From Gammaproteobacteria bacterium (lineage in GTDB: Bacteria > Pseudomonadota > Gammaproteobacteria > Pseudomonadales > JAUIET01), in NCBI GenBank assembly GCA_030429735.1, contig JAUIET010000001.1, forward strand, positions 558,001-622,000: a stretch of DNA of 64,000 nucleotides, in the 5' to 3' direction. The translations under genes and the position numbers were made by a program. This document shows positions 1 through 9,587 of the stretch, in pieces. Position 1 is the first letter of the stretch. Every line of letters begins with the position of its first letter. The notes under the pieces were generated by a model. It saw nothing but the letters and a program-made list of their open reading frames with translations. It was not told the origin of the DNA and searched no databases.

Positions 1-57
1 CCCTTGCGTGTCGCCAAAGCAGCGGCAGGCATTTAAACCCTTAATCGGAGACAACAT

Positions 58-1464
58 ATGTCAGAGAAAACTCTGAAATTAATCAAAGACAACGACGTAA
101 CGTGGGTAGACCTGCGATTCACAGACACCAAGGGTAAAGAGCAACACGTTTCCATACCTTCAACAGAGATAGATGCCGACTTTTTCGAGAAAGGCAAAAT
201 GTTCGATGGTTCATCCATTGCCGGATGGAAGGGTATCAACGAATCTGACATGGTACTGGTACCAGACGATGACTCCTCAGTTCTTGACCCGTTCACCGAC
301 GAAAACACCGTAAACCTGCGCTGCTCGGTTGCTGAACCGTCCACCATGCAGGCCTATGATCGCGACCCGCGCTCATTGGCCGGTCGTGCGGAAGAGTATT
401 TGAAATCAACCGGCATTGGCGATACAGCATACTTTGGCCCGGAGCCTGAGTTTTTCGTGTTTGATGACGTTAAATGGAACGCAGACATGTCTGGCGCCAT
501 GTACAAGATCAACTCCGAGGAAGCGGCATGGGCATCAGCTGACAATTTTGCGGAAGGCAACATAGGTCACCGACCCGGCGTAAAAGGCGGCTACTTCCCA
601 GTACCTCCAGTAGACTCATCGCATGATCTGCGCGCTGCCATGTGCGCGGCCATGACCCAGATGGGGCTTGAAGTTGAAGTACATCACCACGAAGTGGGCA
701 CGGCCTGCCAAAACGAAATTGGTGTGAAATTCAACACGCTGGTGCGCAAGGCTGACGAGGTACAGATACTGAAGTACTGCGTACATAATGTAGCCCATGC
801 GTATGGCAAAACAGCCACATTTATGCCTAAACCTCTGGTTGGCGACAATGGTAGCGGCATGCACGTTCACATGTCACTGTCCAAAGGCGGAGACAACATT
901 TTCTCGGGCGACGGCTACGGCGGCCTGTCAGAAACCGCGCTGTACTACATTGGCGGCATCATCAAGCACTCGCGTGCAATTAACGCGTTTGCCAATGCCT
1001 CTACCAACTCCTACAAGCGTCTGGTACCTGGCTTTGAGGCACCGGTTATTCTGGCTTACTCAGCGCGTAACCGCTCTGCGTCAATTCGTATTCCTTTTGA
1101 GAGCAATCCGAAGGGCCGTCGTATTGAAGTGCGCTACCCAGACCCAACCGCCAACCCATACCTGGCATTTGCTGCCATGTTAATGGCCGGCCTTGACGGC
1201 ATTCAGAACAAGATCAACCCGGGCGATGCCGCGGACAAGGACTTGTATGACCTGCCTGCCGAGCAGTTGGAAGAGTACCCCACCGTGGCCTCTAGCCTGG
1301 AGCAGGCACTTGCTGCACTGGATGCTGACCGCGGCTTCCTGACGGCTGGCAATGTATTCACCGACGACATGATCGACGGTTATATTGCGCTGAAGTCTGA
1401 AGAAGTAGAGAAACTGAACATGACCACTCACCCGGTTGAGTTCGGCATGTACTACAGCTGCTAA
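58..1464 (+). CDS. glnA: Glutamine synthetase type I (GSI-beta)
   Basis: Cytoplasmic enzyme that joins ammonium to glutamate with ATP, the main entry of ammonium into biomass. The 468-residue product has the usual length. An N-terminal beta-grasp domain (about residues 14-97) is followed by the catalytic domain with the ATP/glutamate signature [15 protein letters not shown] near residue 265. The adenylylation loop DLYDLPAE places its tyrosine at residue 397, the position modified by GlnE in E. coli, so this is a GSI-beta enzyme controlled by adenylylation. A GGAG ribosome site lies about 8 bases before the ATG. Only 57 bases of upstream DNA are visible, so its promoter is outside the window. 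A strong terminator follows, separating it from the DUF4124 gene and ntrBC. Confidence 0.98.
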   Translation: MSEKTLKLIKDNDVTWVDLRFTDTKGKEQHVSIPSTEIDADFFEKGKMFDGSSIAGWKGINESDMVLVPDDDSSVLDPFTDENTVNLRCSVAEPSTMQAYDRDPRSLAGRAEEYLKSTGIGDTAYFGPEPEFFVFDDVKWNADMSGAMYKINSEEAAWASADNFAEGNIGHRPGVKGGYFPVPPVDSSHDLRAAMCAAMTQMGLEVEVHHHEVGTACQNEIGVKFNTLVRKADEVQILKYCVHNVAHAYGKTATFMPKPLVGDNGSGMHVHMSLSKGGDNIFSGDGYGGLSETALYYIGGIIKHSRAINAFANASTNSYKRLVPGFEAPVILAYSARNRSASIRIPFESNPKGRRIEVRYPDPTANPYLAFAAMLMAGLDGIQNKINPGDAADKDLYDLPAEQLEEYPTVASSLEQALAALDADRGFLTAGNVFTDDMIDGYIALKSEEVEKLNMTTHPVEFGMYYSC

Positions 1465-1504
1465 TCACCCGCTGTTTATTAGCTGATCGCCCAACAGGGC
1501 GACG

Positions 1505-1530
1505 AAAAGCCCGCTTTCGCGGGCTTTTTT
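1505..1530 (+). terminator. Rho-independent terminator of glnA
   Basis: AAAAGCCCGC-TTTC-GCGGGCTTTTTT forms a GC-rich hairpin with a run of six T about 40 bases after the glnA stop. It indicates that glnA is normally transcribed apart from the ntrBC genes downstream. Confidence 0.93.
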
Positions 1531-1626
1531 GTGCCTGAAACACCGTTTTACAGCAATTAGTTGCATGCAGCGAACCCAGCGGTTTTACTTTAGTCTAAAG
1601 TAGTAGTACTGACCTGGAGTTCTGTT

Positions 1627-2187
1627 TTGCGCACTTATCCCTCACTTTTGATCGCCCTGCTTGGCCTGCTGTTAAGCCTGCCAAGCCTGGCCGATATTTA
1701 CAAAACGGTGGACAAAGACGGTAACGTTATTTACACCGATCAGGCACCTGTTGGGGATAAAAAGACAGAAAAAGTAACCTTAAAGCCCTCAAACAGCGTA
1801 CCGGCGGTTGAAACACCGGGTATCAAACTCAGCCCCACTACTGCCGACACCGCCGCCGACCCCAGCAAACCGTTCAAATACAAAACGGTGCGCATTGTGT
1901 CGCCCGAGAACGACAGCGCTATTGAGCATGGGCCGGGTAATTTTTCAGTCAGCGCCACTATCAGACCGGAGCTTCGCAATAGCGATACGGTTCAGCTCTT
2001 CATTGATGGCAAGCCACACGGTAAACCGGGCAAATCCACCACGTGGGCACTTAAAAATGTGTTTCGTGGCACTCATATGCTGCAAGTGAAAGTGCTGAAC
2101 GCCAGCGGAAAAACGCTGAAGAAATCGAAAAAGTCCTCTGTGCATGTATTTCGACCCTCGGTCGCCCACCCCGGTAACCGAGGCTGA
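1627..2187 (+). CDS. DUF4124 domain-containing exported protein
   Basis: A 186-residue exported protein of unknown function. Residues 1-22 form a signal peptide (hydrophobic LLIALLGLLLSLPSLA). Next comes the DUF4124 core typical of small gammaproteobacterial envelope proteins (DIYKTVDKDGNVIYTDQAP), a Pro/Thr linker, then a C-terminal Ig-like beta domain (about 85-170) ending in a basic stretch. The start is TTG at 1627, supported by GGAG with seven bases of spacing; no ATG gives a signal peptide. DUF4124 genes are commonly found between glnA and ntrBC in this class, but no role in nitrogen metabolism has been shown to my knowledge. It lies between the glnA terminator and the ntrB regulatory region, so it probably has its own promoter. 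Confidence 0.85.
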   Translation: MRTYPSLLIALLGLLLSLPSLADIYKTVDKDGNVIYTDQAPVGDKKTEKVTLKPSNSVPAVETPGIKLSPTTADTAADPSKPFKYKTVRIVSPENDSAIEHGPGNFSVSATIRPELRNSDTVQLFIDGKPHGKPGKSTTWALKNVFRGTHMLQVKVLNASGKTLKKSKKSSVHVFRPSVAHPGNRG

Positions 2188-2198
2188 TATCCAGCCTC
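2180..2198 (+). terminator. Hairpin at the end of the DUF4124 gene
   Basis: GAGGCTG-ATATC-CAGCCTC is a perfect seven-base-pair stem that includes the TGA stop. There is no clean T-run after it, so it may be only a weak terminator or an mRNA 3' stabiliser. Confidence 0.4.
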
Positions 2199-2225
2199 AC
2201 TGCGCTCTTCCCCGCGCAGATCATT

Positions 2226-2242
2226 TGCACCATAATGGTGCA
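2226..2242 (+). promoter_or_regulatory. NtrC-binding site (enhancer) upstream of ntrB
   Basis: TGCACCATAATGGTGCA is a perfect dyad matching the enterobacterial NtrC consensus TGCACC-N5-GGTGCA at every conserved position. It lies about 107 bases upstream of the -24 element at 2349, a normal distance for an NtrC enhancer. This implies autoregulation of ntrBC. The match is seen directly; occupancy is inferred. Confidence 0.88.
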
Positions 2243-2347
2243 CCGCTACCGACCACCGTCGCTTTTTTTGCGGCTAGCGAACTGAGTTAAGTTGTTGATA
2301 TTCAAGAAATAAACCTTGAGCCAAATTAAAAGTCAAAGTTGGCAGGG

Positions 2348-2365
2348 CTGGTGCGTTTCTTGCAG
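2348..2365 (+). promoter_or_regulatory. Sigma54 (-24/-12) promoter of ntrBC
   Basis: CTGGTGCGTTTCTTGCAG matches the RpoN consensus TGGCACG-N4-TTGCA with invariant GG and GC in exact register; the only departures are CA to TG inside the -24 box. Transcription should begin about 12 bases after the GC, near 2375, giving a roughly 40-base leader before ntrB. With the NtrC dyad upstream it forms a complete nitrogen-regulated promoter. Confidence 0.75.
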
Positions 2366-2415
2366 TTTGTGGCTATGCGCTATTAAACAAACATTTATGC
2401 ACAACACCAGAAGTG

Positions 2416-3531
2416 ATGAAACCTGAACGTTTCTCTGCACAGCTGCTAGAAAGCCTGAACTCCGCAATCATCGTTCTCGACGATGAGCTGACCGTGCTGT
2501 TTCTCAATCATGCGGCGGAGTCACTGCTTGAATGCAGCAACAATCGCGCAGAAGGCTTCCCGCTGTCGGCCTTGTTTCTGACGGGGCTGCAAACATTTGA
2601 AGACCTTGCCGATGCTATTGTCTGTGAGTCACCGTTCACACAGCGCTCTATCAAAATGGTGTTGGCCAGTGGTAAGGAAATCACCATTGATCTGGCAGCC
2701 ACTCTTCTGGAGCCTGGCTCGGCGAGTAAACGCAAATCAGACAGCGCAAGATACGTTCTGGAAATGCAGCCGCTGGACCGAATATTGAGAATCAGCCGGG
2801 AAGAAACACTGCTCGCGGCACAGACCACGTCTCGTTCTCTCATACGCGGTCTGGCCCATGAAATTAAAAACCCCCTGGGCGGTCTACGAGGTGCTGCACA
2901 ACTGCTGGCCAAAGAGCTCAGTGACCCGGCGCTCACTGACTACACCCAGGTGATTATCGAAGAAGCCGACAGGCTGCGTAATCTGGTCGACAAGATGCTT
3001 GGCCCCAACAAGCTGTCGCAAAGAAGCGCAATCAACGTGCACGAAGTACTGGAGCGGGTAGCCAAGCTGCTGCTCGCGGAAAATCATCATCGGGTGAATA
3101 TCATTCGTGATTACGATCCCAGCATTCCGGATATCTATGCCGATTTCGAACAACTGATCCAGGCTGTCTTGAATATTATGCGCAATGCAAAGCAAGCTCT
3201 GACCACGCTGGGCCCCGAGCATGACAGCAAGATTACGTTGCGAACCCGGGTTATTCGCCAGTTCACCATCGGTCGCTTACGACACAGGCTGGTAGTCAGG
3301 GTAGATATTATTGATAACGGCCCTGGCATTGATAAAGAGCTATTGCACTCGGTTTTTTACCCGATGGTCAGCGGTCGACCCGACGGCACAGGCCTTGGTC
3401 TATCCATTTCTCAATCAATTTTGCAGCAGCACCAGGGATTAATTGAATCTGTTAGTGAACCAGGTAACACCTGCTTCTCATTGTATATACCACTGGAACC
3501 CGTTAAGGATGAACACGAGCACACGCATTAA
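2416..3531 (+). CDS. ntrB: Nitrogen regulation sensor kinase NtrB
   Basis: Soluble histidine kinase/phosphatase that responds to PII (GlnB) and phosphorylates NtrC under nitrogen limitation. The 371-residue protein has an N-terminal PAS domain (about 10-115), a HisKA dimerisation helix with the phospho-acceptor histidine at about 148 in GLAHEIKNPLGG, and a HATPase domain with N box (NIMRNAKQAL), G1 (DNGPGI) and G2 (GTGLGLSIS). No membrane segment is present, as expected for NtrB. GTG at 2413 directly precedes ATG at 2416; the ATG is preferred but both are possible, and the ribosome site is weak. It overlaps ntrC by 23 bases, so the pair is one transcriptional unit driven by the sigma54 promoter upstream. 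Confidence 0.95.
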   Translation: MKPERFSAQLLESLNSAIIVLDDELTVLFLNHAAESLLECSNNRAEGFPLSALFLTGLQTFEDLADAIVCESPFTQRSIKMVLASGKEITIDLAATLLEPGSASKRKSDSARYVLEMQPLDRILRISREETLLAAQTTSRSLIRGLAHEIKNPLGGLRGAAQLLAKELSDPALTDYTQVIIEEADRLRNLVDKMLGPNKLSQRSAINVHEVLERVAKLLLAENHHRVNIIRDYDPSIPDIYADFEQLIQAVLNIMRNAKQALTTLGPEHDSKITLRTRVIRQFTIGRLRHRLVVRVDIIDNGPGIDKELLHSVFYPMVSGRPDGTGLGLSISQSILQQHQGLIESVSEPGNTCFSLYIPLEPVKDEHEHTH

Positions 3532-4945
3532 CCAGAGCAACGATTTAGTCTGGGTAGTCGACGACGACAAGTCCATTCGCTGGGTACTGGAGAAGTCCTT
3601 ACAAGCAGACGGTATACAAACTGAAAGCTTCAGCGAGGGAACGGGCATATTGCACCGCCTGTCGCGCGAACGACCTGCGGCCATTATCAGTGATATTCGT
3701 ATGCCCGGCATTGACGGTCTCGAGTTGCTTGCAGAGATAAGTGCCGCCTACCCCGAGCTACCGGTGATTATTACCACCGCCCACTCTGATCTGGACAGCG
3801 CTGTCGCCTCTTATAAGGGGGGCGCGTTCGAGTATTTGCCAAAACCGTTCGACATTGACGACGCCGTAGCGGTTACCCGCCGAGCATTGGCCCACAGTCG
3901 CGAGCAACGAAACGCCCTACCCTCCATACCGGACTACCAGGAAACAGAGATCATCGGCGAAGCCCCTGCCATGCAGGAAGTGTTTCGCGCTATCGGCCGA
4001 TTGTCTCGCTCGCACATGACCGTGCTGATTAATGGCGAGTCCGGCACCGGGAAAGAGCTTGTTGCTCAGGCGCTGCATAATCACAGCCCGCGCAGCGCGC
4101 AGCCTTTTATTGCGCTCAACATGGCCGCCATTCCCAAAGACCTGATGGAATCAGAATTGTTTGGCCACGAAAAGGGCGCGTTCACGGGAGCTACAGCCCA
4201 ACGCATCGGGCGCTTCGAACAGGCCAATGGCGGCACTTTATTTCTCGATGAAATTGGCGACATGCCTGCTGAGACGCAAACGCGTTTGCTACGTGTGTTG
4301 GCCGACGGTCAGTTCTATCGCGTGGGCGGCCACACCCCGGTCAGCGTCGACGTGCGTATTATTGCTGCCACTCACCAGAAACTTGAGCAGTTGGTCAGTG
4401 AACGCAGTTTTCGCGAAGACCTCTTTCATCGACTGAACGTCATTCGGGTTCACCTTCCTCCCCTGCGCGAGCGACGCGAAGACATACCCAAGCTAATGAA
4501 CCACTTTTTCCAACTGGCTGCTGAAGAGCTGAACGTGGAGCGCAAAGTGCTTTCTGAAGAGTGCGAACGCGTGCTGTGCGGGCTTGACTGGCATGGCAAT
4601 GTTCGCCAATTGGAAAATACCTGTCGCTGGTTAACCGTTATGGCCAGTGGCCGCGAAGTAATGGTCAGTGATTTACCGCCGGAGTTGAAAAGCGGTACCA
4701 CTGACACAGACGCCGACAACGAACACTGGCCCAAACTGCTGCGCCGCTGGGCAGACCAGCAATTACAAGCCGGCAAGTCACAGATACTCGACCAGGCCGT
4801 ACCGGAATTTGAGCGCGTGATGATTGAGGCGGCCTTGCATTACACTCAGGGGCGAAAACGCGACGCGTCTGAGGTATTGGGTTGGGGCCGCAATACTTTA
4901 ACCCGTAAAATCAATGAACTCGGCATGGACAGCGAGGAAGAATAG
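3509..4945 (+). CDS. ntrC: Nitrogen regulation response regulator NtrC
   Basis: Sigma54-dependent activator. From ATG 3509 it is 478 residues, close to the usual 470. The receiver domain carries the acidic pair in VVDDDKS and the phosphorylated Asp at about 62 (SDIRMPG). The AAA+ domain follows with Walker A GESGTGKE, the sigma54-contacting GAFTGA loop and the [10 protein letters not shown] Walker B. A C-terminal Fis-type helix-turn-helix ([18 protein letters not shown]) ends the protein. The frame is open upstream to 3443, but that extension lacks family similarity; ATG 3509 starts directly on MNTSTRI with AAGG immediately before it, translationally coupled to the ntrB end. Likely targets in this window are the ntrB promoter and the nrtA promoter region. 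Confidence 0.96.
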   Translation: MNTSTRINQSNDLVWVVDDDKSIRWVLEKSLQADGIQTESFSEGTGILHRLSRERPAAIISDIRMPGIDGLELLAEISAAYPELPVIITTAHSDLDSAVASYKGGAFEYLPKPFDIDDAVAVTRRALAHSREQRNALPSIPDYQETEIIGEAPAMQEVFRAIGRLSRSHMTVLINGESGTGKELVAQALHNHSPRSAQPFIALNMAAIPKDLMESELFGHEKGAFTGATAQRIGRFEQANGGTLFLDEIGDMPAETQTRLLRVLADGQFYRVGGHTPVSVDVRIIAATHQKLEQLVSERSFREDLFHRLNVIRVHLPPLRERREDIPKLMNHFFQLAAEELNVERKVLSEECERVLCGLDWHGNVRQLENTCRWLTVMASGREVMVSDLPPELKSGTTDTDADNEHWPKLLRRWADQQLQAGKSQILDQAVPEFERVMIEAALHYTQGRKRDASEVLGWGRNTLTRKINELGMDSEEE

Positions 4946-4947
4946 CC

Positions 4948-5415
4948 GTGCTGGACATTGTGCTATATGAGCCCGAAATTCCACCAAACACCGGCAATAT
5001 TATTCGCCTGTGCGCAAACACCGGCTTTCGCCTGCACTTAATCGAACCCCTGGGCTTTGACTGGGACGACAAGCGCCTGCGCCGCGCAGGTCTGGACTAC
5101 AGCGAATTTGCTGACGTAAAACGCCACGCCGATTGGCAAGCCTTTAATGCGGACATTGGCACCCGGCAGCGGGTGTTTGCAGTCAGCACCAAAGGCACGA
5201 CCAACTACTCCGAGGTTGGCTACCAGGCAGATGATGTACTGCTGTTTGGCCCTGAAACCCGCGGGCTGCCGGCCAGTATCCTGGACGCCAGCCCGACTGA
5301 ACAATGCATTCGAATACCAATGCGCGCCAACAGCCGCAGCCTGAACCTGTCAAACAGCGTGGCGGTGGTGGCTTACGAAGCCTGGCGCCAGTTGGGCTTC
5401 AAGCAACCGGGTTAG
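4948..5415 (+). CDS. trmL: tRNA (cytidine/uridine-2'-O-)-methyltransferase TrmL
   Basis: SPOUT-family enzyme that 2'-O-methylates the wobble base (position 34) of certain leucine tRNAs using SAM. The 155-residue product has the family length. It shows the N-terminal [18 protein letters not shown] motif, the [11 protein letters not shown] loop and the C-terminal trefoil-knot segment ([19 protein letters not shown]). The start is GTG at 4948, two bases after the ntrC stop, so it may be co-transcribed with ntrBC. The last four bases overlap the convergent secB gene. Confidence 0.94.
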   Translation: MLDIVLYEPEIPPNTGNIIRLCANTGFRLHLIEPLGFDWDDKRLRRAGLDYSEFADVKRHADWQAFNADIGTRQRVFAVSTKGTTNYSEVGYQADDVLLFGPETRGLPASILDASPTEQCIRIPMRANSRSLNLSNSVAVVAYEAWRQLGFKQPG

Positions 5416-5921
5416 TGCGCCGTGTTTCCATCGGCCTTGGTTTCCGCTTCCTGGCGGGCTTTTTCCATGGCTTGCTGGTAAAACGCGTCGAAATTGATCG
5501 GCGACAACATAACCGCCGGAAAGCTGCCACGGGTCACAATGCTGTCGATCGCTTCACGCGCATACGGAAACAGAATGCCAGGGCAAACGCTGCCCAACAC
5601 CTGATGCAAATTGTCACCAAAGTTGGCGCACATAAACACACCGGCTTGTTGAATTTCAGCAACATAGGCGGTTTTCTCGTCCTGGGTTGCCGTCAGCGTA
5701 ATGCGCAGCGACACTTCAAAGTGCTCGTCATCAAGGCGATTGCTGCTGGTATTTAAGTCGAGATTCATTTTTGGCTGCCAATTCGCCGTACCAGTGAACA
5801 CCTCCGCGCCATTGGGGACTTCAAAGCTCAGGTCTTTAACGTAAATTCGCTTTAAGGCAAATTGTTGCTCGGTGCCCGTTTGCGCCTGTGCGGCAGCCTC
5901 TGGAGTTTGCTCGTCAGCCAT
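5412..5921 (-). CDS. secB: Protein-export chaperone SecB
   Basis: Cytoplasmic chaperone that holds preproteins unfolded and hands them to SecA. 169 residues, slightly longer than the 155 of E. coli because of Gln/Ala- and Glu/Ala-rich tails. The core [17 protein letters not shown] at residues 20-37 and the segment [17 protein letters not shown] near 110 are characteristic. A GGAG site precedes ATG 5921. It is the last gene of a yibN-grxC-secB operon, the same order as in E. coli, with 30 bases after grxC, and it converges on trmL. Confidence 0.97.
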   Translation of the reverse strand: MADEQTPEAAAQAQTGTEQQFALKRIYVKDLSFEVPNGAEVFTGTANWQPKMNLDLNTSSNRLDDEHFEVSLRITLTATQDEKTAYVAEIQQAGVFMCANFGDNLHQVLGSVCPGILFPYAREAIDSIVTRGSFPAVMLSPINFDAFYQQAMEKARQEAETKADGNTAH

Positions 5922-5951
5922 GGGTAATGTTCTCCGGTGTGTCAGTGATTG

Positions 5952-6230
5952 TCAGGTTGAAGGGTACAAAAAATTATCCAGCTTGCCATTGTCGTGCAAA
6001 CTGTACAGCTCATCACAGCCGCCAATATGTGTGTCGCCAATCCAGATTTGCGGCACGGTGTTGCGGCCACTTTCCTGCATCATTTGCTGGCGCAAATCTG
6101 GTTGCGCGTCTACCGCAACATCGTCATAGTCCAGTTTATAGTGGTCGAACAAGCGCCGTGCTGCCACGCAATACGGGCAGAACTGCGTGCTGTACATTCG
6201 GATTGGCGCCTGCCGGCCGGGGCCTGACAT
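5952..6230 (-). CDS. grxC: Glutaredoxin 3 (GrxC)
   Basis: Small thiol-disulfide oxidoreductase that reduces protein disulfides with glutathione. From ATG 6230 it is 92 residues with the active site CPYC (about residues 17-20), the cis-proline TVPQIWIG motif and the GGCDEL glutathione-binding turn. The reading frame is open further upstream, but ATG 6230 overlaps the TGA of the preceding rhodanese gene (TGATG), a typical coupled start, and gives the normal length. It lies between yibN and secB in one operon. Confidence 0.95.
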   Translation of the reverse strand: MSGPGRQAPIRMYSTQFCPYCVAARRLFDHYKLDYDDVAVDAQPDLRQQMMQESGRNTVPQIWIGDTHIGGCDELYSLHDNGKLDNFLYPST

Positions 6231-6646
6231 CAGGTTTTTACTACCGGCATCTGCGAAGATTGCCACTCAGCCATGCCACCGCTGAGCTTGGACACGTTTT
6301 CAAAGCCGGATGCCTTCAGTATTTTACTCACCATACCGGCGTGCTGGCCAAAACGGCAGACCACTATCACCGGCTTTTGCTTGTGCTTTTCAATTTGAGT
6401 GAGCTGCGAGGCCACTTTCGCGTGCGGAATGTTAATCGCCCCCACAATATGACCTTCGTTAAAATCTTTGCTGTCGCGCACATCAATGACCAGGCCGTCT
6501 TCATTGTTGACCAAAGCGGTCAGCTGGGCGGGCGACAGAGCGGCACCACCACGACGGGTTTCATGCATCACCAGCATGAACACAAATGCCATCATAATAG
6601 ATACCATCAACCATTCCTGGCTGACAAACTGTAAGAACTCGGCCAT
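6230..6646 (-). CDS. yibN: Membrane-anchored rhodanese-like protein (YibN type)
   Basis: 138 residues: one N-terminal transmembrane helix (about 12-28, WLMVSIMMAFVFMLVM) followed by a single rhodanese domain with the catalytic loop CRFGQHA (cysteine near 97) facing the cytoplasm by prediction. Rhodaneses carry persulfide sulfur on that cysteine; the physiological role of YibN is not firmly known. AGGAAG precedes the ATG. It is the first gene of yibN-grxC-secB and diverges from gpmI. Confidence 0.92.
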   Translation of the reverse strand: MAEFLQFVSQEWLMVSIMMAFVFMLVMHETRRGGAALSPAQLTALVNNEDGLVIDVRDSKDFNEGHIVGAINIPHAKVASQLTQIEKHKQKPVIVVCRFGQHAGMVSKILKASGFENVSKLSGGMAEWQSSQMPVVKT

Positions 6647-6664
6647 TAGCTTCCTGGTCCAGTT

Positions 6665-6682
6665 GGTGGAACAAATTCCACC
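6665..6682. promoter_or_regulatory. Perfect dyad in the yibN-gpmI divergent promoter region
   Basis: GGTGGAA-CAAA-TTCCACC is a perfect inverted repeat 19 bases upstream of yibN in the 147-base gap shared with gpmI. It could be an operator or an mRNA hairpin; no known factor is assigned. Confidence 0.4.
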
Positions 6683-6793
6683 GGGTCAAAGGGCGGCCAA
6701 TTATACAGACAATGGCCTATGCTTTAAAATCTCCGTTACATACAACAAAACACTTAACCTTCAACCCTCAACCCTGGATAAAGTCCCCAAACT

Positions 6794-8338
6794 ATGCCCG
6801 AACAAAAGATACCCACCGTACTGATCATTCTGGACGGCTGGGGCCACCGCACCGACACTGAGCATAACGCCATTTACAGCGCAAACACGCCGGTTTGGGA
6901 TGAACTCTGGAAGAATGCGCCGCATACACTGATTTCTGGCTCGGGAATGGACGTTGGCCTGCCAGAAGGGCAAATGGGCAATTCCGAGGTGGGCCATATC
7001 AGTCTAGGCTCAGGCCGAATTGTGTATCAGGCCATCTCACGCATCGACAAAAGCATTGCAGACGGGGATTTTCAGCAAAACCCTGCCTATTGCGAGGCAA
7101 TAGATGCGGCCGTAGCCGCTGCAAAAACCGTACATATTTTCGGCTTACTGTCGCCGGGCGGCGTGCACAGTCACGAAGACCATATTGCCGCTATGATCGA
7201 GATGGCTGCCAGCCGTGGTGCCGAACGCATTCAATTGCACGGCTTTCTGGACGGCCGTGATACACCGCCACGGAGTGCCATGGCGTCGATTGAAAAAATG
7301 CAGGCGTGTTTCGCGAAGGCCGGCCGTGGCTGCATAGCTTCCCTGGTAGGCCGCTACTACGCGATGGACCGCGATAACCGCTGGGACAGAGTACAAAAAG
7401 CCTACGATATGCTGACCCAGGGTCGTGGTGAATATCACGCCGAATCGGCAACCCAGGCTTTGGAGCAAGCGTACGCACGTGACGAGAACGACGAGTTTGT
7501 AAAACCAAGCTGGATCGGCAATGCCCGCGCAGTGAGTGACGGTGATGCCGTAATATTCATGAACTTCCGCGCCGACCGTGCGCGCGAAATTACCCGCGCG
7601 TTTACCGAGCCAGGTTTTAAGGAGTTTGACCGCGCAGTCGTGCCAGACCTGGCGGCCTTTGTGCAAACCACCGAATACTCTGCCGACTTTGACCTGCCCT
7701 GTGCATACCCGCCTGAGCAGTTGGTGAACAGCTTCCCCGAGTATTTACAGAATCTGGGCAAAACCCAGCTTCGAATTGCCGAAACTGAAAAATACGCACA
7801 CGTAACATTTTTCTTCAGTGGCGGCAGAGAGGAATTATTTGACGGTGAAAGTCGCGAATTAATCCCGTCACCCGATGTTGCAACCTACGACCTGAAACCG
7901 GAGATGAGCGCGCCCGAAGTAACCGACAAACTGGTCGCCGCCATTAAAAGTGGCAACTACGACGCAATTATCTGCAATTACGCCAACGGCGATATGGTGG
8001 GCCACACCGGTGTGTTTGACGCCGCTGTAAAAGCAGTAGAAACACTCGACAGCTGCATTGCGCGAGTTGCACAGGCTGTTAAGGAAGTGAATGGCCACTG
8101 CCTGATTACCGCCGACCATGGCAACTGCGAACAAATGAGCGACCCAAGTACTGGCCAGGCGCACACAGCACACACCACTGAATTGGTACCGTTGGTGTAC
8201 GTGGGGAATGCCAAGGTGAGCTTCAATAGCGACACACCTGGCCGGCTCAGCGATGTGGCACCCAGCCTGCTTGAATTAATGCAACTGACCCCCCCGGCAG
8301 AAATGACCGGAAAATCTTTGTTAAGCGTTCAGCGATAA
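6794..8338 (+). CDS. gpmI: 2,3-bisphosphoglycerate-independent phosphoglycerate mutase
   Basis: Glycolytic/gluconeogenic enzyme that interconverts 3- and 2-phosphoglycerate with two manganese ions. 514 residues, the expected length. The phosphatase-type domain carries VLIILDGWG (metal Asp about 14) and the catalytic serine at about 64 in MGNSEVGH. The inserted phosphotransferase domain contains [14 protein letters not shown]-like and FLDGRDTPP motifs, and the C-terminal metal site is [11 protein letters not shown]. No good Shine-Dalgarno is visible. It starts a plus-strand cluster gpmI, envC-like, ctpA, yibQ, an arrangement common in gammaproteobacteria. Confidence 0.97.
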   Translation: MPEQKIPTVLIILDGWGHRTDTEHNAIYSANTPVWDELWKNAPHTLISGSGMDVGLPEGQMGNSEVGHISLGSGRIVYQAISRIDKSIADGDFQQNPAYCEAIDAAVAAAKTVHIFGLLSPGGVHSHEDHIAAMIEMAASRGAERIQLHGFLDGRDTPPRSAMASIEKMQACFAKAGRGCIASLVGRYYAMDRDNRWDRVQKAYDMLTQGRGEYHAESATQALEQAYARDENDEFVKPSWIGNARAVSDGDAVIFMNFRADRAREITRAFTEPGFKEFDRAVVPDLAAFVQTTEYSADFDLPCAYPPEQLVNSFPEYLQNLGKTQLRIAETEKYAHVTFFFSGGREELFDGESRELIPSPDVATYDLKPEMSAPEVTDKLVAAIKSGNYDAIICNYANGDMVGHTGVFDAAVKAVETLDSCIARVAQAVKEVNGHCLITADHGNCEQMSDPSTGQAHTAHTTELVPLVYVGNAKVSFNSDTPGRLSDVAPSLLELMQLTPPAEMTGKSLLSVQR

Positions 8339-8356
8339 GACTTAGCCGATAGTACA

Positions 8357-9538
8357 ATGGCCGCTATGCGGTCACCACACTTACACGTGCACTTACATTT
8401 TGCAGTTCATACCACGCTTGCAGCACTGTGGCTGTGTGTATTCGCTTTGCCTGCGTACAGTGACGACATAGAAGACACCTCTGCAAAAATTTCGGTATTG
8501 CAGCAATCGATTGATGCCCTGCGAAATCGAATTGACGTGTTCACTGGCAAACAGGAAGCGCTGCAAAAAGATGTGCGCGAAGCCGAGCAAAAAATAGTAG
8601 CCAGCCTTGCCAGAATACGCGAGGTTCGCCAACAGCGTGCCGAACTTGATGCCGGCTTGGCTCAGTCAAAACAACGCCAACGCGCGCTTGAATCGCAGCG
8701 CGACGAACAGCAGGAGGCCATAAAGTCTGCGCTGGTTGATGCCTACAAACAGGGCAAGCAAAACCGCGTGAAATTAATTCTGAACCAGCAAGACCCTGCC
8801 GAGGTCGAACGTTTACTGAAGTACTACGAATACATCAACAAGGCACGACAGAAAAAAATTGACACCTACCTGGCAACGCTGCAGGACATTGCTGACAACA
8901 AGGCCATACAGGAAGCGGCAGTTAAAAAAATAGCGGCGCAGGCGGACATTTTACAGGGCGAATTAAAGCAACTGGAAAGCGCTCAGGCCGAACGTAAGCT
9001 GGCCATCAGCGAGCTCGGCAAGCGAATTGGCAGTGACGCCGACAAACTGGCCAACCAGGAACTGGAACGCAACCGTTTGCAAAGCCTGCTGAATGAAATT
9101 GAGCGCGAGGTGGCCGATATTCAGCTGCCCTCCTATAAAGGCTTGCCCTTTGCCGAACTGAAAGGTCGCATGGCCTGGCCGGTGGCTGGCAAGGCCATGA
9201 ACAAGTTTGGCCAGCGCAAAACCGACAGCAGGGTGCGATGGCAAGGCCTGTTGATGGAGGCCAATGAAGGCGATGATATACGCGCTATTCATGACGGCCG
9301 CGTGGTGTATGCTGACTGGTTTGCCGGTCAGGGATTGATGCTGTTAATTGATCATGGGGACCGATTTATGAGCCTGTATGCTCACAATTCGACCATATTG
9401 AAACAAACCGGCGAGCTGGTCAGCGCCGGCGAGCCGATTGCTACCGTGGGTAACAGCGGTGGCCAGTCTGAGACTGGCTTGTATTTTGAAATTCGCAGCA
9501 AAGGCAAACCCGTTGATCCGGCCGACTGGTGCCGCTAA
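8357..9538 (+). CDS. envC: EnvC-like murein hydrolase activator (LytM/M23 domain)
   Basis: Periplasmic factor that in E. coli, with FtsEX, activates amidases for septal peptidoglycan splitting. 393 residues: signal peptide (about 1-35), a long coiled coil (about 40-245, heptad-rich with many Gln/Lys/Glu), then a C-terminal LytM domain (about 275-390). The LytM domain is degenerate: the usual HxGxD and HxH zinc motifs are replaced (RWQGLLME; GLYFEIRSKG), matching the non-catalytic activators rather than active endopeptidases. ATG 8357 or ATG 8366 could start it. It follows gpmI by 18 bases and precedes ctpA by about 50. Confidence 0.92.
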   Translation: MAAMRSPHLHVHLHFAVHTTLAALWLCVFALPAYSDDIEDTSAKISVLQQSIDALRNRIDVFTGKQEALQKDVREAEQKIVASLARIREVRQQRAELDAGLAQSKQRQRALESQRDEQQEAIKSALVDAYKQGKQNRVKLILNQQDPAEVERLLKYYEYINKARQKKIDTYLATLQDIADNKAIQEAAVKKIAAQADILQGELKQLESAQAERKLAISELGKRIGSDADKLANQELERNRLQSLLNEIEREVADIQLPSYKGLPFAELKGRMAWPVAGKAMNKFGQRKTDSRVRWQGLLMEANEGDDIRAIHDGRVVYADWFAGQGLMLLIDHGDRFMSLYAHNSTILKQTGELVSAGEPIATVGNSGGQSETGLYFEIRSKGKPVDPADWCR

Positions 9539-9587
9539 TGGACTCCTTTGATATCATCGTGTTTACTGAATGAGTATGGAAAGAAAT

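Noticed and set aside
3443-3508. ntrC start at the upstream TTG/GTG of the open frame
   Set aside because: The 22-residue extension overlaps ntrB and lacks similarity to NtrC; the ATG at 3509 matches the family N-terminus.
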